Shown: positions 9,421 to 17,985 of the stretch, one piece after another
Layout: each line of letters opens with the position of its first letter
How positions within the stretch are numbered: the first letter of the stretch is position 1
Origin: Denitratisoma oestradiolicum
GTDB lineage: Bacteria; Pseudomonadota; Gammaproteobacteria; Burkholderiales; Rhodocyclaceae
DNA: 64,000 nt
Assembly (NCBI RefSeq): GCF_902813185.1
Contig: NZ_LR778301.1
Coordinates: 1,922,001 to 1,986,000 of the forward strand
Direction of reading: 5' to 3'
Program-made: the position numbers and the translations under genes
The notes under the pieces: model-generated
What the model saw: the letters and a program-made list of their open reading frames with translations, nothing else
Told to the model about the DNA's origin: nothing
Database searches by the model: none

Positions 9421-9903
9421 TCAGCGTCGACGAACCTTCGCGACTGCCGGATGGACGCTTCCTCCTTTGTGGGCACCCCGCATGTGGCCGTTGCCGTCGG
9501 ACGAATTAATGGATGACTGCTTCAATTCATTAAGAATGCCGCAGTGCCCGGCATCGCTGACCTCCTGACAGAGTTCGCGCAGCCCCTTGAGTTGCCGTTC
9601 CAGTTGGCGCAGTTCGCGGATGCGGCTGGCGACATGGCCGATGTGCTCGTCGAGCAAGTCATTCACGCCACCGCAGTTTTCCTCTGGCGAATCCTTGAAG
9701 CGCAGCAGTAGTCGAATCTCGTCGAGCGTCATGTCCAGGCTGCGGCAGTTGCGGATGAAGCGCAGCCGTTCCGCATGCGAGTGTCCATAGATGCGATAGT
9801 TGCCATCGGTACGCGCGGTTTCCGGCAACAGCCCCTCGCGCTCGTAATAGCGGATGGTCTCTACCTGGGTACCGGTATGGCGGGCCAGTTCTCCGATTTT
9901 CAT
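9421..9903 (-). CDS. cadR: Cd(II)/Pb(II)-responsive MerR-family regulator CadR
   Basis: A 160-residue MerR-type activator: N-terminal winged helix (MKIGELARHTGTQVETIRYYE), a long dimerisation helix, and metal-site cysteines at about Cys77 (ENCGGV), Cys112 and Cys121 (LCQEVSDAGHCGIL), the arrangement of the CadR/PbrR group. The C-terminus has several His residues (HMRGAHKGGSVH), also seen in CadR. It is divergent from the P-type ATPase gene at 10023, whose promoter has the stretched spacer typical of MerR targets. Cd, Pb or Zn induction of the ATPase is the likely role. Confidence 0.92.
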   Translation of the reverse strand: MKIGELARHTGTQVETIRYYEREGLLPETARTDGNYRIYGHSHAERLRFIRNCRSLDMTLDEIRLLLRFKDSPEENCGGVNDLLDEHIGHVASRIRELRQLERQLKGLRELCQEVSDAGHCGILNELKQSSINSSDGNGHMRGAHKGGSVHPAVAKVRRR

Positions 9904-9967
9904 GGTGGTGTGTAACTCACTTCCTTGTGCCAGGACAGCATCGAATTTATGCCGCGATTGTAGTCCC

Positions 9968-9998
9968 TTGACTCTTTAGCCGCTACAGGGTTTTAAAT
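9968..9998 (+). promoter_or_regulatory. MerR/CadR-type promoter-operator of the P-type ATPase
   Basis: TTGACT (9968-9973) and TTAAAT (9993-9998) are separated by 19 bp, longer than optimal, as in MerR-activated promoters. The spacer region holds the imperfect dyad ACTCTTTAG-CCG-CTACAGGGT (9971-9991, 7 of 9 pairs). It lies 25 bp upstream of the ATPase start. Confidence 0.8.
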
Positions 9999-10022
9999 GT
10001 CGTCAAGCAAGGAGATTCTTTC

Positions 10023-12236
10023 ATGACATCACCCACATCCGAACACACGATTCGGATCAAATCCTCCGGCTGCGGGTGCAGCGGCAGTTGCTCGACTACG
10101 CTTCCCCTGTCCGGGCCGCCATTCGCGGCTGGCCAGGCCAGCGCGACCGTTCTGCTAATTCCGGCGATGGATTGTCCCAGCGAGGAAAACGACATTCGCC
10201 GCGCCCTGGCAAATATCGATGGCATTCGTTCATTGAGCTTCCAACTGTCGGCACGGACGCTATCCATCGACGCACCCGACTCGGTATTACCCGCCGCCGT
10301 CGCGGCCATTCGCCAGGCCGGTTACGAAACCAAGACACTCGCCGCTGGCAGCGAAGCAAGGGAAGGCAGTTCCACAAAGGCTGATTTGTGGAAAGCCCTG
10401 TTGGCGCTGACCCTGGCCACGGGCGCCGAACTGGTGCACTTTATTGCGCCCGATACGTTGCCGTTCAAGGGGCTGGGCATGGCGATGGCGACCATAGCCA
10501 TCGGGCTCGCCGGGTTGTCGACCTACACCAAGGGACTGGCGGCGTTGCGCCGGGGCCAGTTGAACATGAACGCGCTGATGGGCGTGGCGGTGACTGGCGC
10601 CTTCCTGATCGGGCAGTGGCCCGAGGCGGCGATGGTCATGGCGCTGTATGCCATCGCCGAGCTGATCGAGGCGCGGTCGGTGGATCGGGCGCGCAATGCC
10701 ATCAAGAGCCTGCTCGATCTGACGCCCGATACGGCTGAGGTTCGGCAGGCCGATGGCGTCTGGCGGGAAGTTCCCGCTGTGCAGGTAACGCTCGACGCCT
10801 TCGTGCGCGTCAAACCCGGTGCGCGAATCCCGCTAGATGGTCGCGTGACGGCGGGAACAAGCGCGGTCAACCAGGCTCCGGTTACCGGCGAAAGCATCCC
10901 GGTGGACAAGGCCGAGGGCGACATCGTGTTCGCCGGCACGATCAACGAAACCGGCACGCTCGAATTTCGGGTCACGGCGATCTCCACCAATACGACACTG
11001 GCCCGGATCATCCATGCCGTGGAGCAAGCCCAAGGAACAAAGGCACCGACCCAGCGTTTCGTCGACCGATTTGCCGAGATCTACACGCCATCGGTTTTCG
11101 CGATCGCTGTCGCGGTGGCCCTGCTGACGCCCTGGCTGCTGGGCTGGAATTGGTCCGATGCGCTGTACAAGGCACTCGTACTACTGGTGATCGCCTGCCC
11201 CTGCGCACTGGTGATCGCCACGCCGGTAACGGTCGTGAGCGGATTGGCGGCGGCGGCCCGGCGCGGCATTCTGATCAAGGGGGGCGTCTATCTGGAAGAG
11301 GCGCGCAAGCTGCGCGCCATCGCGCTGGACAAGACCGGCACCATCACCGAAGGCAAGCCGCGCCTGGTGGCGACCGAGACGCTATCTTCGGCCGTGCCGG
11401 AGGCCCGCGTGTTGGCTTGGGCCGCCAGTCTCGCCGGGCACTCCGACCATCCCGTCTCGAAGGCTATCGCGCGCGGACTCGACCTGCCCGAGAATAGCCT
11501 CCAGGATTTCGTCGCGCTTCCCGGGCGAGGCATCGAGGCACGCACCGATGGCGAACGGCTGACGCTAGGCAATCATCGCTTGATTGAGGAGCGCGGCCTG
11601 TGCAGCAAGGAAATCGAGGCGCGGCTGGCGATCCACGAGTCACAGGGTCGCAGTGTGACCCTGCTGGCCTCGGAGAAGAAGGTGCTGGCGATTTTTGCCG
11701 TTGCCGACACGATCAAGGACAGCTCGCGCACGGCCATCGCCGAACTGCATCAACTTGGCGTCGCCTCGGTAATGCTCACCGGCGACAACAGCGCGACGGC
11801 CGCCACCATTGCCCGCGAGGCCGGCATCGACGATGCGCGCGGCAACCTGCTGCCCGAAGACAAGCTAGCGGCCATCGAGGAAATGCAAAAGCGCTATGGT
11901 TCGACCGCCATGACCGGCGACGGCATCAACGATGCGCCGGCGCTGGCCCGTGCCGACATTGGCGTGGCGATGGGCGCGGCCGGAACCGATACCGCGATGG
12001 AGGCCGCCGACATCGTAATCATGAACGACGATCTGCGGCGGATTCCTGAAGCCATTCGGTTGTCGCGGCACACCCATACCGTGCTTTGGCAGAACATCAT
12101 GCTGGCACTGTGTATCAAGGCCGTATTCTTGGCACTTGCATTGTTCGGCAACGCCACAATGTGGATGGCTGTCTTTGCCGATATGGGGGCAAGCCTACTG
12201 GTTGTGGCGAACGGGCTTCGAATGTTGCGCAAGTAA
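10023..12236 (+). CDS. cadA: Cd/Zn/Pb-translocating P-type ATPase
   Basis: A 737-residue P1B-type ATPase exporting soft divalent metals across the inner membrane. The N-terminus has a Cys cluster (SGCGCSGSC, residues 15-23) and a heavy-metal-associated domain whose site is MDCPSEE rather than CxxC. The transmembrane metal motif CPC is near residue 392, the phosphorylation motif DKTGT near 437, a HSDHP block follows, and the hinge GDGINDAP is near 630. The CPC motif plus MDCP-type HMA fits the ZntA/CadA/PbrA group. AAGGAG precedes the start by 7 bp. Regulation by the divergent CadR is supported by the operator at 9968-9998. Confidence 0.94.
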   Translation: MTSPTSEHTIRIKSSGCGCSGSCSTTLPLSGPPFAAGQASATVLLIPAMDCPSEENDIRRALANIDGIRSLSFQLSARTLSIDAPDSVLPAAVAAIRQAGYETKTLAAGSEAREGSSTKADLWKALLALTLATGAELVHFIAPDTLPFKGLGMAMATIAIGLAGLSTYTKGLAALRRGQLNMNALMGVAVTGAFLIGQWPEAAMVMALYAIAELIEARSVDRARNAIKSLLDLTPDTAEVRQADGVWREVPAVQVTLDAFVRVKPGARIPLDGRVTAGTSAVNQAPVTGESIPVDKAEGDIVFAGTINETGTLEFRVTAISTNTTLARIIHAVEQAQGTKAPTQRFVDRFAEIYTPSVFAIAVAVALLTPWLLGWNWSDALYKALVLLVIACPCALVIATPVTVVSGLAAAARRGILIKGGVYLEEARKLRAIALDKTGTITEGKPRLVATETLSSAVPEARVLAWAASLAGHSDHPVSKAIARGLDLPENSLQDFVALPGRGIEARTDGERLTLGNHRLIEERGLCSKEIEARLAIHESQGRSVTLLASEKKVLAIFAVADTIKDSSRTAIAELHQLGVASVMLTGDNSATAATIAREAGIDDARGNLLPEDKLAAIEEMQKRYGSTAMTGDGINDAPALARADIGVAMGAAGTDTAMEAADIVIMNDDLRRIPEAIRLSRHTHTVLWQNIMLALCIKAVFLALALFGNATMWMAVFADMGASLLVVANGLRMLRK

Positions 12237-12333
12237 CGGCGATGCTGGAAAGCATGTAATGTTTGTACGAAGGACAAGGGTCGGTAGCGTGATTGATTGA
12301 TGACCAGTGAACGACGTCGGATTCAACAACGGC

Positions 12334-12996
12334 TCACGGCTGAATGGTTCCAACTGAAGCAGTGAGTCTTGCTGTGCGAAGCGCAGGATATTTATGGCCG
12401 AGTAGGCTTGTGTCCTCAGCCTGCCGGTCTTTAATGGCGATGCGCTCGATATTGCCCGGGCCAAGATACAGATTCAGGCGGCCGATATATGTCGCCTCTC
12501 CGGGCTTGATGCTGAAGCGATAAACGAAATCACGCGCTGGCCGGTACTCGGTTTCTCCATAGGGACTTGGCTCACGCACCTGCCACGTATGGAATTCGTA
12601 TTCTCCGGGTAGCAGTCGAATGGCTGCCAGTCGCCCCGTTGTCTTGCCGCCATCCTGAATGTCAAGCGCATCGGTATTGTTCGGTCCCTTGACCACTACC
12701 GAATGCGTGAATGGGCGTTCCTTGCCCCCTTCCTGTACCGCCCGCGCATGCTGTCGCGCTGACGCGTAATGCTGCGAGACGACGGCGTAGGCTTCTCCGC
12801 GCGGCAATACTTCCCGGATCCGATATTCGTAGCCCGATACCTTCTCCAGAGGCTTGCCGCTCAGAGTCAAAGAGACAATGGCCAAGCCCTCTGGTCTGTT
12901 GGAATCCAGCGTATATGCTGAAGGCAAGTCAGGTGAAGCGGCACAGCCGGCAAGGCCGGCCATGAGCAGCGAAGACAATAGCGTTCTTTTGATCAT
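12334..12996 (-). CDS. Predicted lipoprotein, unknown function
   Basis: A 220-residue protein with a lipoprotein signal peptide whose lipobox is LAGC (Cys18), so it is probably anchored in the outer membrane facing the periplasm. The body looks beta-rich (for example GEYEFHTWQVREPSPYGETEYRP). I do not recognise the family. It ends 97 bp after the ATPase gene on the opposite strand; nothing convincing lies in between. It shares strand and lipoprotein character with 13033-13404 and 14441-14869, which also sit beside the czc-like cluster. Confidence 0.7.
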   Translation of the reverse strand: MIKRTLLSSLLMAGLAGCAASPDLPSAYTLDSNRPEGLAIVSLTLSGKPLEKVSGYEYRIREVLPRGEAYAVVSQHYASARQHARAVQEGGKERPFTHSVVVKGPNNTDALDIQDGGKTTGRLAAIRLLPGEYEFHTWQVREPSPYGETEYRPARDFVYRFSIKPGEATYIGRLNLYLGPGNIERIAIKDRQAEDTSLLGHKYPALRTARLTASVGTIQP

Positions 12997-13032
12997 TTTT
13001 TTGTCCTTTCCAGTTAGCCCTCAATGGAGCGG

Positions 13033-13404
13033 TTACTTCAGGATGAGCGGATAGGAGCGGTCACCAGACGAACAACTTCCCTCCGCCGTTTCACCGTGGG
13101 TGTCCCAGTGACAGTCAAGCACGCTGCCATCGCTAGCCTTGAGGGTGGATCGCACTTGACCAATATGCTTTTGGTGCGGATATGACGTCGCCGCCTTTTG
13201 TTCCGGTGTCGGTGCCGTGGTGCGCCATTCGCCTGTATACGTCTTGCCATTGAGACTGACTTCGACTCGATATGGTTCAACAACGCCTCGGGTAACCGAA
13301 CCGGTAAGTTTTGTTCCAGGCTGTGTAGTTTGGAGCGTGCCTGTCGAAGCGCATGCGCTCAATCCGAACAGGATTCCACAGGTCATTGCGAACTTCGTTT
13401 GCAT
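13033..13404 (-). CDS. Small predicted lipoprotein
   Basis: A 123-residue protein starting MQTKFAMTCGILFGLSACAS with a lipobox LSAC. The mature part contains a likely beta-sandwich (VSLNGKTYTGEWRT) and one pair of cysteines near the C-terminus (VLDCHWDTH and GSCSSGD) that could form a disulfide. The start was chosen from the signal peptide and AAAGGAA 6 bp upstream. It resembles lipoproteins of unknown role seen near metal efflux genes; no function is assigned. Confidence 0.7.
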   Translation of the reverse strand: MQTKFAMTCGILFGLSACASTGTLQTTQPGTKLTGSVTRGVVEPYRVEVSLNGKTYTGEWRTTAPTPEQKAATSYPHQKHIGQVRSTLKASDGSVLDCHWDTHGETAEGSCSSGDRSYPLILK

Positions 13405-13490
13405 GGTATTTCCTTTGATTCGCCAATGTCGTATGAATAATTGCCAGCTACTCACAGGCGCCTATTGGCTTTGTCAACTTAATCCTGGCG

Positions 13491-14063
13491 TCAATGTGTA
13501 CCTGGAAGCGGCGCATCGGGCGCCGCCGCTTTTGTCTCAAGTAGTTTTACGATCTCGTGATGGCCATTCATGCGGGCCACCCATAGTGCATCGCGGCCCC
13601 CGGATTCGATTGCGTCCCACCGAGCCCCGCCGGCCAAAAGCACTCGGACCACTTCCAGATGCCCCTTGTAAGCAGCCATGAACAAGGGCCGGTCACATTC
13701 ATGGGTCGCCGCATTTGCGGCTGCGCGATGCGCAACGAGAAAACCGACGATGTCCGTGTGGCCATTGAAAGCAGCCCAGAATAGCGGTGTCCAACCATGA
13801 TTATCAGCAAGATCGATATTCGCGCCTTGCGCGAGCAACTCTTCGGCAATGGTGAAATGCCTTCTGAAGATCGCGTGAAACAGCAAACTGAAGCCTTTTG
13901 CATCTTGCCAATTGACAGCAACTCCGTCCCGCAGAAACACGCGCACACGCGCCAACCTTCCCTCCTGAACCGCCTCCACACAGGCCGCCTCAACGGAAGA
14001 GTGTGCTGCGCCTCTGGCCACAGTTGGCCGAAGCTTGTGTTCTTCTTTCAATGACTGCATCAT
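13491..14063 (-). CDS. Ankyrin-repeat protein
   Basis: A 190-residue protein with about four consecutive ankyrin repeats from residue 50 onward (GFSLLFHAIFRRHFTIAEEL, HGWTPLFWAAFNGHTDIVGF, RPLFMAAYKGHLEVVRVLLA and GRDALWVARMNGHHEIVKLL). Ankyrin repeats mediate protein-protein contacts. No signal peptide is visible, so a cytoplasmic location is likely. The ATG overlaps the stop of the upstream P-II-like gene as ATGATG, so the two are probably co-translated. Why an ankyrin protein should follow a P-II-like protein in a metal cluster is unclear. Confidence 0.8.
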   Translation of the reverse strand: MMQSLKEEHKLRPTVARGAAHSSVEAACVEAVQEGRLARVRVFLRDGVAVNWQDAKGFSLLFHAIFRRHFTIAEELLAQGANIDLADNHGWTPLFWAAFNGHTDIVGFLVAHRAAANAATHECDRPLFMAAYKGHLEVVRVLLAGGARWDAIESGGRDALWVARMNGHHEIVKLLETKAAAPDAPLPGTH

Positions 14064-14401
14064 CTGACCTCGACTGCACGCTGAATATCGTTCACAAAAA
14101 TCCAGCCCGCTTCGGTCTGCCCCGTATGCGCCGCTTTGGCGATGGCGTCAACCAAAGCATCGGCCGCGTCGTCCGCGCATGCCAGTTCCAGCTTGTACTC
14201 GGTGACGACGGCTTCGGCCAACTCCATGGAGTAATGCTGCTGCGTCGGGTCCGTGCTGGCCAGCGGCCGTTGCACCTGGGATACGGTGATGTTGTGGCAA
14301 CTGGCGCCGGGGGTAGCCAGTTCGCACAGGCCCGATTGCCGCAGCGCCTGCAGCACGTCGGCGATGCGATGCTGACGGATGAATGCCTTGATCTCTTTCA
14401 T
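14060..14401 (-). CDS. P-II-like (GlnB-fold) protein associated with CzcCBA
   Basis: A 113-residue protein with P-II family features at both ends: MKEIKAFIRQHRIADVLQAL at the start and GWIFVNDIQRAVEVR at the end, separated by a T-loop region without the usual uridylylated tyrosine context. P-II-like trimers bind small ligands and regulate transporters or enzymes; variants beside heavy-metal RND genes are known as a group but their ligand is not established here. It is 39 bp downstream of the lipoprotein at 14441 on the same strand. The start was placed at the MKEIK methionine; an in-frame upstream start adds nine residues before it. Confidence 0.65.
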   Translation of the reverse strand: MKEIKAFIRQHRIADVLQALRQSGLCELATPGASCHNITVSQVQRPLASTDPTQQHYSMELAEAVVTEYKLELACADDAADALVDAIAKAAHTGQTEAGWIFVNDIQRAVEVR

Positions 14402-14440
14402 GTCGGTTCTCCTTCGTTCACTTTGCAATCTGTCGCCGGC

Positions 14441-14869
14441 TCACTCGAACCGGAAGTTGACGTGCGTACCCTCCGCAGTCACGCAATGTCCTGCCGGAGA
14501 GCCGCCTGACCGCCATACAGCGGAGCACCGCAAGGTCGTGCCATTGCTTGAACGCAATTCGGGCTGGGCCGTATACACGTAGTGATCGCTATCCAGTCCG
14601 GAAAAAATCCGGTCGTAATGCTTGCCCGGATAATATTTCCGTCGCAGTTCCGCCAGATTCTGGTTGCGCTGGATGGCAAAACCGCTCGCTTCAAGGCGGG
14701 TGCCCCGAAATTCCAGAGCCATCGACGCCCCCTCCGATCCCTCGTGCCGGAACGTACCGACAGCAATATCCTGATCGCTCTCATCCCGCATCAGGCTGTG
14801 CGTATGCCCGGCGCAGCCAACCAGTGTGAGCGTTATCAGGCATGCCGATGCTGCGAGCCATGTTTTCAT
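14441..14869 (-). CDS. Predicted lipoprotein of czc cluster
   Basis: A 142-residue protein with a signal peptide and lipobox LVGC (Cys19), followed by GHTHSLMRDESDQD. The C-terminal half has two cysteines (TLRCSAVW and AGHCVTAEG) that may form a disulfide, with a similar C-terminal layout to the lipoprotein at 13033-13404, which suggests distant relationship. It starts 14 bp after the CzcA stop on the same strand. No function can be assigned. Confidence 0.7.
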   Translation of the reverse strand: MKTWLAASACLITLTLVGCAGHTHSLMRDESDQDIAVGTFRHEGSEGASMALEFRGTRLEASGFAIQRNQNLAELRRKYYPGKHYDRIFSGLDSDHYVYTAQPELRSSNGTTLRCSAVWRSGGSPAGHCVTAEGTHVNFRFE

Positions 14870-14883
14870 GATTTTCCCTTTTG

Positions 14884-17800
14884 TCAGACCGACGACCTAT
14901 CGCGTTCCCTGCGGGTTTCAAGCCATTCATACATGAGTGGCAACAGTAGCAGTGTCAGTGCCGTGGAAGTGAGCAGCCCGCCCACCACGACGGTCGCCAG
15001 GGGGCGCTGTGTCTCCGCGCCGACGCCCTGCGAGAGCAACATCGGAATCAACCCCAGGATTGCGACCGAGGCGGTCATCAGCACCGGCCGCAGGCGCAGC
15101 GCAGCGCCCTCGCGCACCGCCTCGCGGATGCTGAATCCCTGTCGTCGCCGGTCGTTGAGGAAGGACACCAGGACGATTCCGTTAAGCATGGCGACGCCGA
15201 ACACTGCGATGAAGCCGATGGCCGAGGGCACCGAAACGTATTGCCCGGTGATTGCCAAACCGAAGACGCCGCCGATCACCGCGAACGGAACATTGGCGAT
15301 GATCAGCGTAGCGTGCGCCAGGGAATTGAAGGCCGTGTACAGCAGCAGGAAGATCAGGCCGATTGTCAGCGGCACGATGACGGCGAGCCGGGCCATCGCC
15401 CGCTGCTGGTTCTCGAAAGCACCGCCCCATTCCAGCCAGTAACCCTCGGGCAGTTTCACCTGGCTGCGAATTTTGGCGTCGGCTTCCTTGACGAAACCAT
15501 CGACGTCGCGACCCTTCACATCCAGCTGCAGCACGGCATAACGCTGCAACTGCTCGCGGCGGACGAAAGAGTAGCCTTCGTCGGTGTCGACGGTGGCGAC
15601 CCGCGACAGCGGCACCAGCGCGCCGGACTGGGTGCGGATCGGAATGTCGCCGATCGCCTGCGGGCTGTCGCGGAAGGCGGCGTCGAGGCGCACCTGGAGT
15701 TCGAAGCGCTTGACGCCGTCGATGACCGTGCTGACAGTCTTGCCGCCGATGCCGGCCTGCACCACTTCGAGAATCTCGTCGGCGTTGATGCCGTAACGCG
15801 CCGCCTCGTCGCGGTTGACCTTGACCACCAGTTGCGGCTTACCCTTGTTCGCTTCCAGCGCCAGATCGGCGACGCCGGGGACCTTGTCGAGCACCGCCTT
15901 GGCTTCGCCGGCCAGGCGGTCGAGGGTGGTCAAATCCTCGCCGTAGATCTTCAGAGCCAGGGTGGCGCGCACGCCGGAGATCAACTCTTCGACGCGCATC
16001 TGGATCGGCTGGGTGGCGCTCAGGACGACTGTCGGGATGGCTTTTTCCATGAACTCCTGCATTTGTCCCGAGAGTTCCGGCATCGGCATCTTTTTCGGCC
16101 ACTCGTTCTGCGGCTTTACGTCGACCAGCACTTCCATGTAATTGACATCGGCGGTTTCGCCTTTTTCAGAACGGCCGATGGTGGCGAGGGTCGATTTCAC
16201 CTGCGGGAAGTTCTGCTTCAACAGCGCATCGAAGCGTTTCGAGACTTCGATGCTTTCCTCCAGCGAGGTCGACGGGATTCCGGTCACCCGGAACATGATC
16301 GAGCCTTCCTGCAAGTTGGGCATGAACTCCTTGCCGAGGAAGGGGAAGGTGGCGAGCGCCGCCAGCAGCAAGCCGACGGCCGCAGTGATGACCTTTCGCT
16401 TGTTTTCGAGCGCGTAGTCGAGCAGCGGCAGGTACAGTTGCTTGGCCCAGCGCACCAGCGCCGTGTCCTTTTCTTCCTTCGGCTTCAGGATCAGCGCCGA
16501 GAGCACCGGCACCAGCGTCAACGTCAGGATCAGCGAGCCGACCATGGCGAAGGTGATGGTCAGCGCCATCGGCTTGAACAGCTTGCCTTCGAGCCCCGTG
16601 AGCGAGAACAGCGGCAGGAAGACGACGATGATGATGAGGATGGCGAAGGCGATCGGGTTGATCACCTCGCGCGCCGCTTCCAGGATGACGTGGGTCCGGT
16701 TCACCGTCTTGCCGGCCTGATGCGAGAGCAGGCGGAAACCGTTCTCGACCATCACCACCGCGCCGTCGACCATCATGCCGATGCCAATCGCCAACCCCGC
16801 CAGCGACATCAGATTGGCCGACATGCCGACGTAGCGCATGAGGATGAAGGCGATCAGCATCGCCAGCGGCAGCGTGACGACGACGACGATCGCCGAGCGG
16901 ACTTCGCCAAGAAACAGAAAGAGGATGATGGCAACCAGGATCGAGCCTTCGAGCAGTGCGCTCTCGGCCGTAGCGAGGGCCTTGTCGACCAGTTCCGTGC
17001 GGTCGTACACCGGCGTGATCGACACCCCCTTGGGCAGCGCCTGCTCGGCGAGCTTGACCTTGGCCTTGACCGCGTCAACGACGTTCTTGGCGTTTTCGTT
17101 GATGCGCGACAGCGCCGTGCCCATGGTGACTTCGTGGCCGTTGCGAGTCACCGCGCCGAAACGCAGGCCGGGTGCTTCCTTGACCTCGGCGACATCGCGG
17201 ACGTAGATCGGCGAACCTTCGCGCTGCGTGATCACGACGTTGCCGATGTCGCGGCTGCCGGTCACCAGGCCGAGTCCGCGCACCAGGTACTGCTCGCGGC
17301 CAAGGTTGACGTACTGGCCGCCGACCTGGCGATTGTTGGCCGCCAGCGCTTCCATCACGGCCTTGAAGCTGAGCCCGTACTTGATCAGCTTGTGCGGCTG
17401 GATCAGCACCTGGAACTGCTTCTCTTCGCCGCCCCAGGAAGTGACATCGTCGACGCCGGCAGCGGTGCGCAGCAGCAGGCGGACGTTCCAGTCTTGGAGC
17501 GTGCGCAGGTCCATCGTGTTCAGCTTCTTGTCGGCCGATTCGATGGTGTACCAGAACACCTGTCCGAGTCCCGACGAGTTCGGACCCAGCGTCGGTTCGC
17601 CGTAGCCCTCGGGCATGCGTGACTTGGCTTCGAGCATCTTCTCGCCGACCAGCCGGCGGGCGAAGTAGATGTCGACGTCGTCCTTGAAATAGACGCTGAC
17701 GAAGGACAGGCCGAAGAGCGATACGGAGCGGATTTCTTCCACCCCGGGCAAGCCGGCCATGGCCGTTTCCATCGGGAAGGTGAGCAGCTTCTCCACATCC

Positions 17801-17976
17801 TCGGCAGCAAGTCCCGGCGATTCGGTGTAGACGTTGACCTGGATCGGGGTCACATCCGGGAAGGCGTCCACCGGCACGGAGCGAAACGCCTGGACGCCGA
17901 AGACGACGACGAGCAGGAATCCGACCAGTACCAGGATTTTGTAGCGCAGCGACAGATCGACAATGGAATTGAGCAT
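14884..17976 (-). CDS. czcA: CzcA-family heavy-metal efflux RND permease
   Basis: A 1030-residue inner-membrane RND pump, full length. Hallmarks are MLNSIVDLSLRYK, VDAFPDVTPIQV, SPGLAAEDVEKLLTFPMETA and the helix-4 segment GIGMMVDGAVVMVEN near residue 405, close to the CzcA signature DGAVV. It differs clearly from the other RND pump in this window (1051-4167), so the region carries two tripartite systems, not a duplication. It follows CzcB by 9 bp. Likely substrates are divalent cations such as Co, Zn or Cd; the exact metal cannot be read from the sequence. Confidence 0.92.
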   Translation of the reverse strand: MLNSIVDLSLRYKILVLVGFLLVVVFGVQAFRSVPVDAFPDVTPIQVNVYTESPGLAAEDVEKLLTFPMETAMAGLPGVEEIRSVSLFGLSFVSVYFKDDVDIYFARRLVGEKMLEAKSRMPEGYGEPTLGPNSSGLGQVFWYTIESADKKLNTMDLRTLQDWNVRLLLRTAAGVDDVTSWGGEEKQFQVLIQPHKLIKYGLSFKAVMEALAANNRQVGGQYVNLGREQYLVRGLGLVTGSRDIGNVVITQREGSPIYVRDVAEVKEAPGLRFGAVTRNGHEVTMGTALSRINENAKNVVDAVKAKVKLAEQALPKGVSITPVYDRTELVDKALATAESALLEGSILVAIILFLFLGEVRSAIVVVVTLPLAMLIAFILMRYVGMSANLMSLAGLAIGIGMMVDGAVVMVENGFRLLSHQAGKTVNRTHVILEAAREVINPIAFAILIIIVVFLPLFSLTGLEGKLFKPMALTITFAMVGSLILTLTLVPVLSALILKPKEEKDTALVRWAKQLYLPLLDYALENKRKVITAAVGLLLAALATFPFLGKEFMPNLQEGSIMFRVTGIPSTSLEESIEVSKRFDALLKQNFPQVKSTLATIGRSEKGETADVNYMEVLVDVKPQNEWPKKMPMPELSGQMQEFMEKAIPTVVLSATQPIQMRVEELISGVRATLALKIYGEDLTTLDRLAGEAKAVLDKVPGVADLALEANKGKPQLVVKVNRDEAARYGINADEILEVVQAGIGGKTVSTVIDGVKRFELQVRLDAAFRDSPQAIGDIPIRTQSGALVPLSRVATVDTDEGYSFVRREQLQRYAVLQLDVKGRDVDGFVKEADAKIRSQVKLPEGYWLEWGGAFENQQRAMARLAVIVPLTIGLIFLLLYTAFNSLAHATLIIANVPFAVIGGVFGLAITGQYVSVPSAIGFIAVFGVAMLNGIVLVSFLNDRRRQGFSIREAVREGAALRLRPVLMTASVAILGLIPMLLSQGVGAETQRPLATVVVGGLLTSTALTLLLLPLMYEWLETRRERDRSSV

Positions 17977-17985
17977 GATCGATCC

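Noticed and set aside
15241..17622. Long plus-strand open frame (793 codons) opposite czcA
   Set aside because: It is the mirror of a full-length conserved RND gene; its product is low-complexity (Arg/His/Gln-rich) with no domain. High GC makes long antisense frames common.
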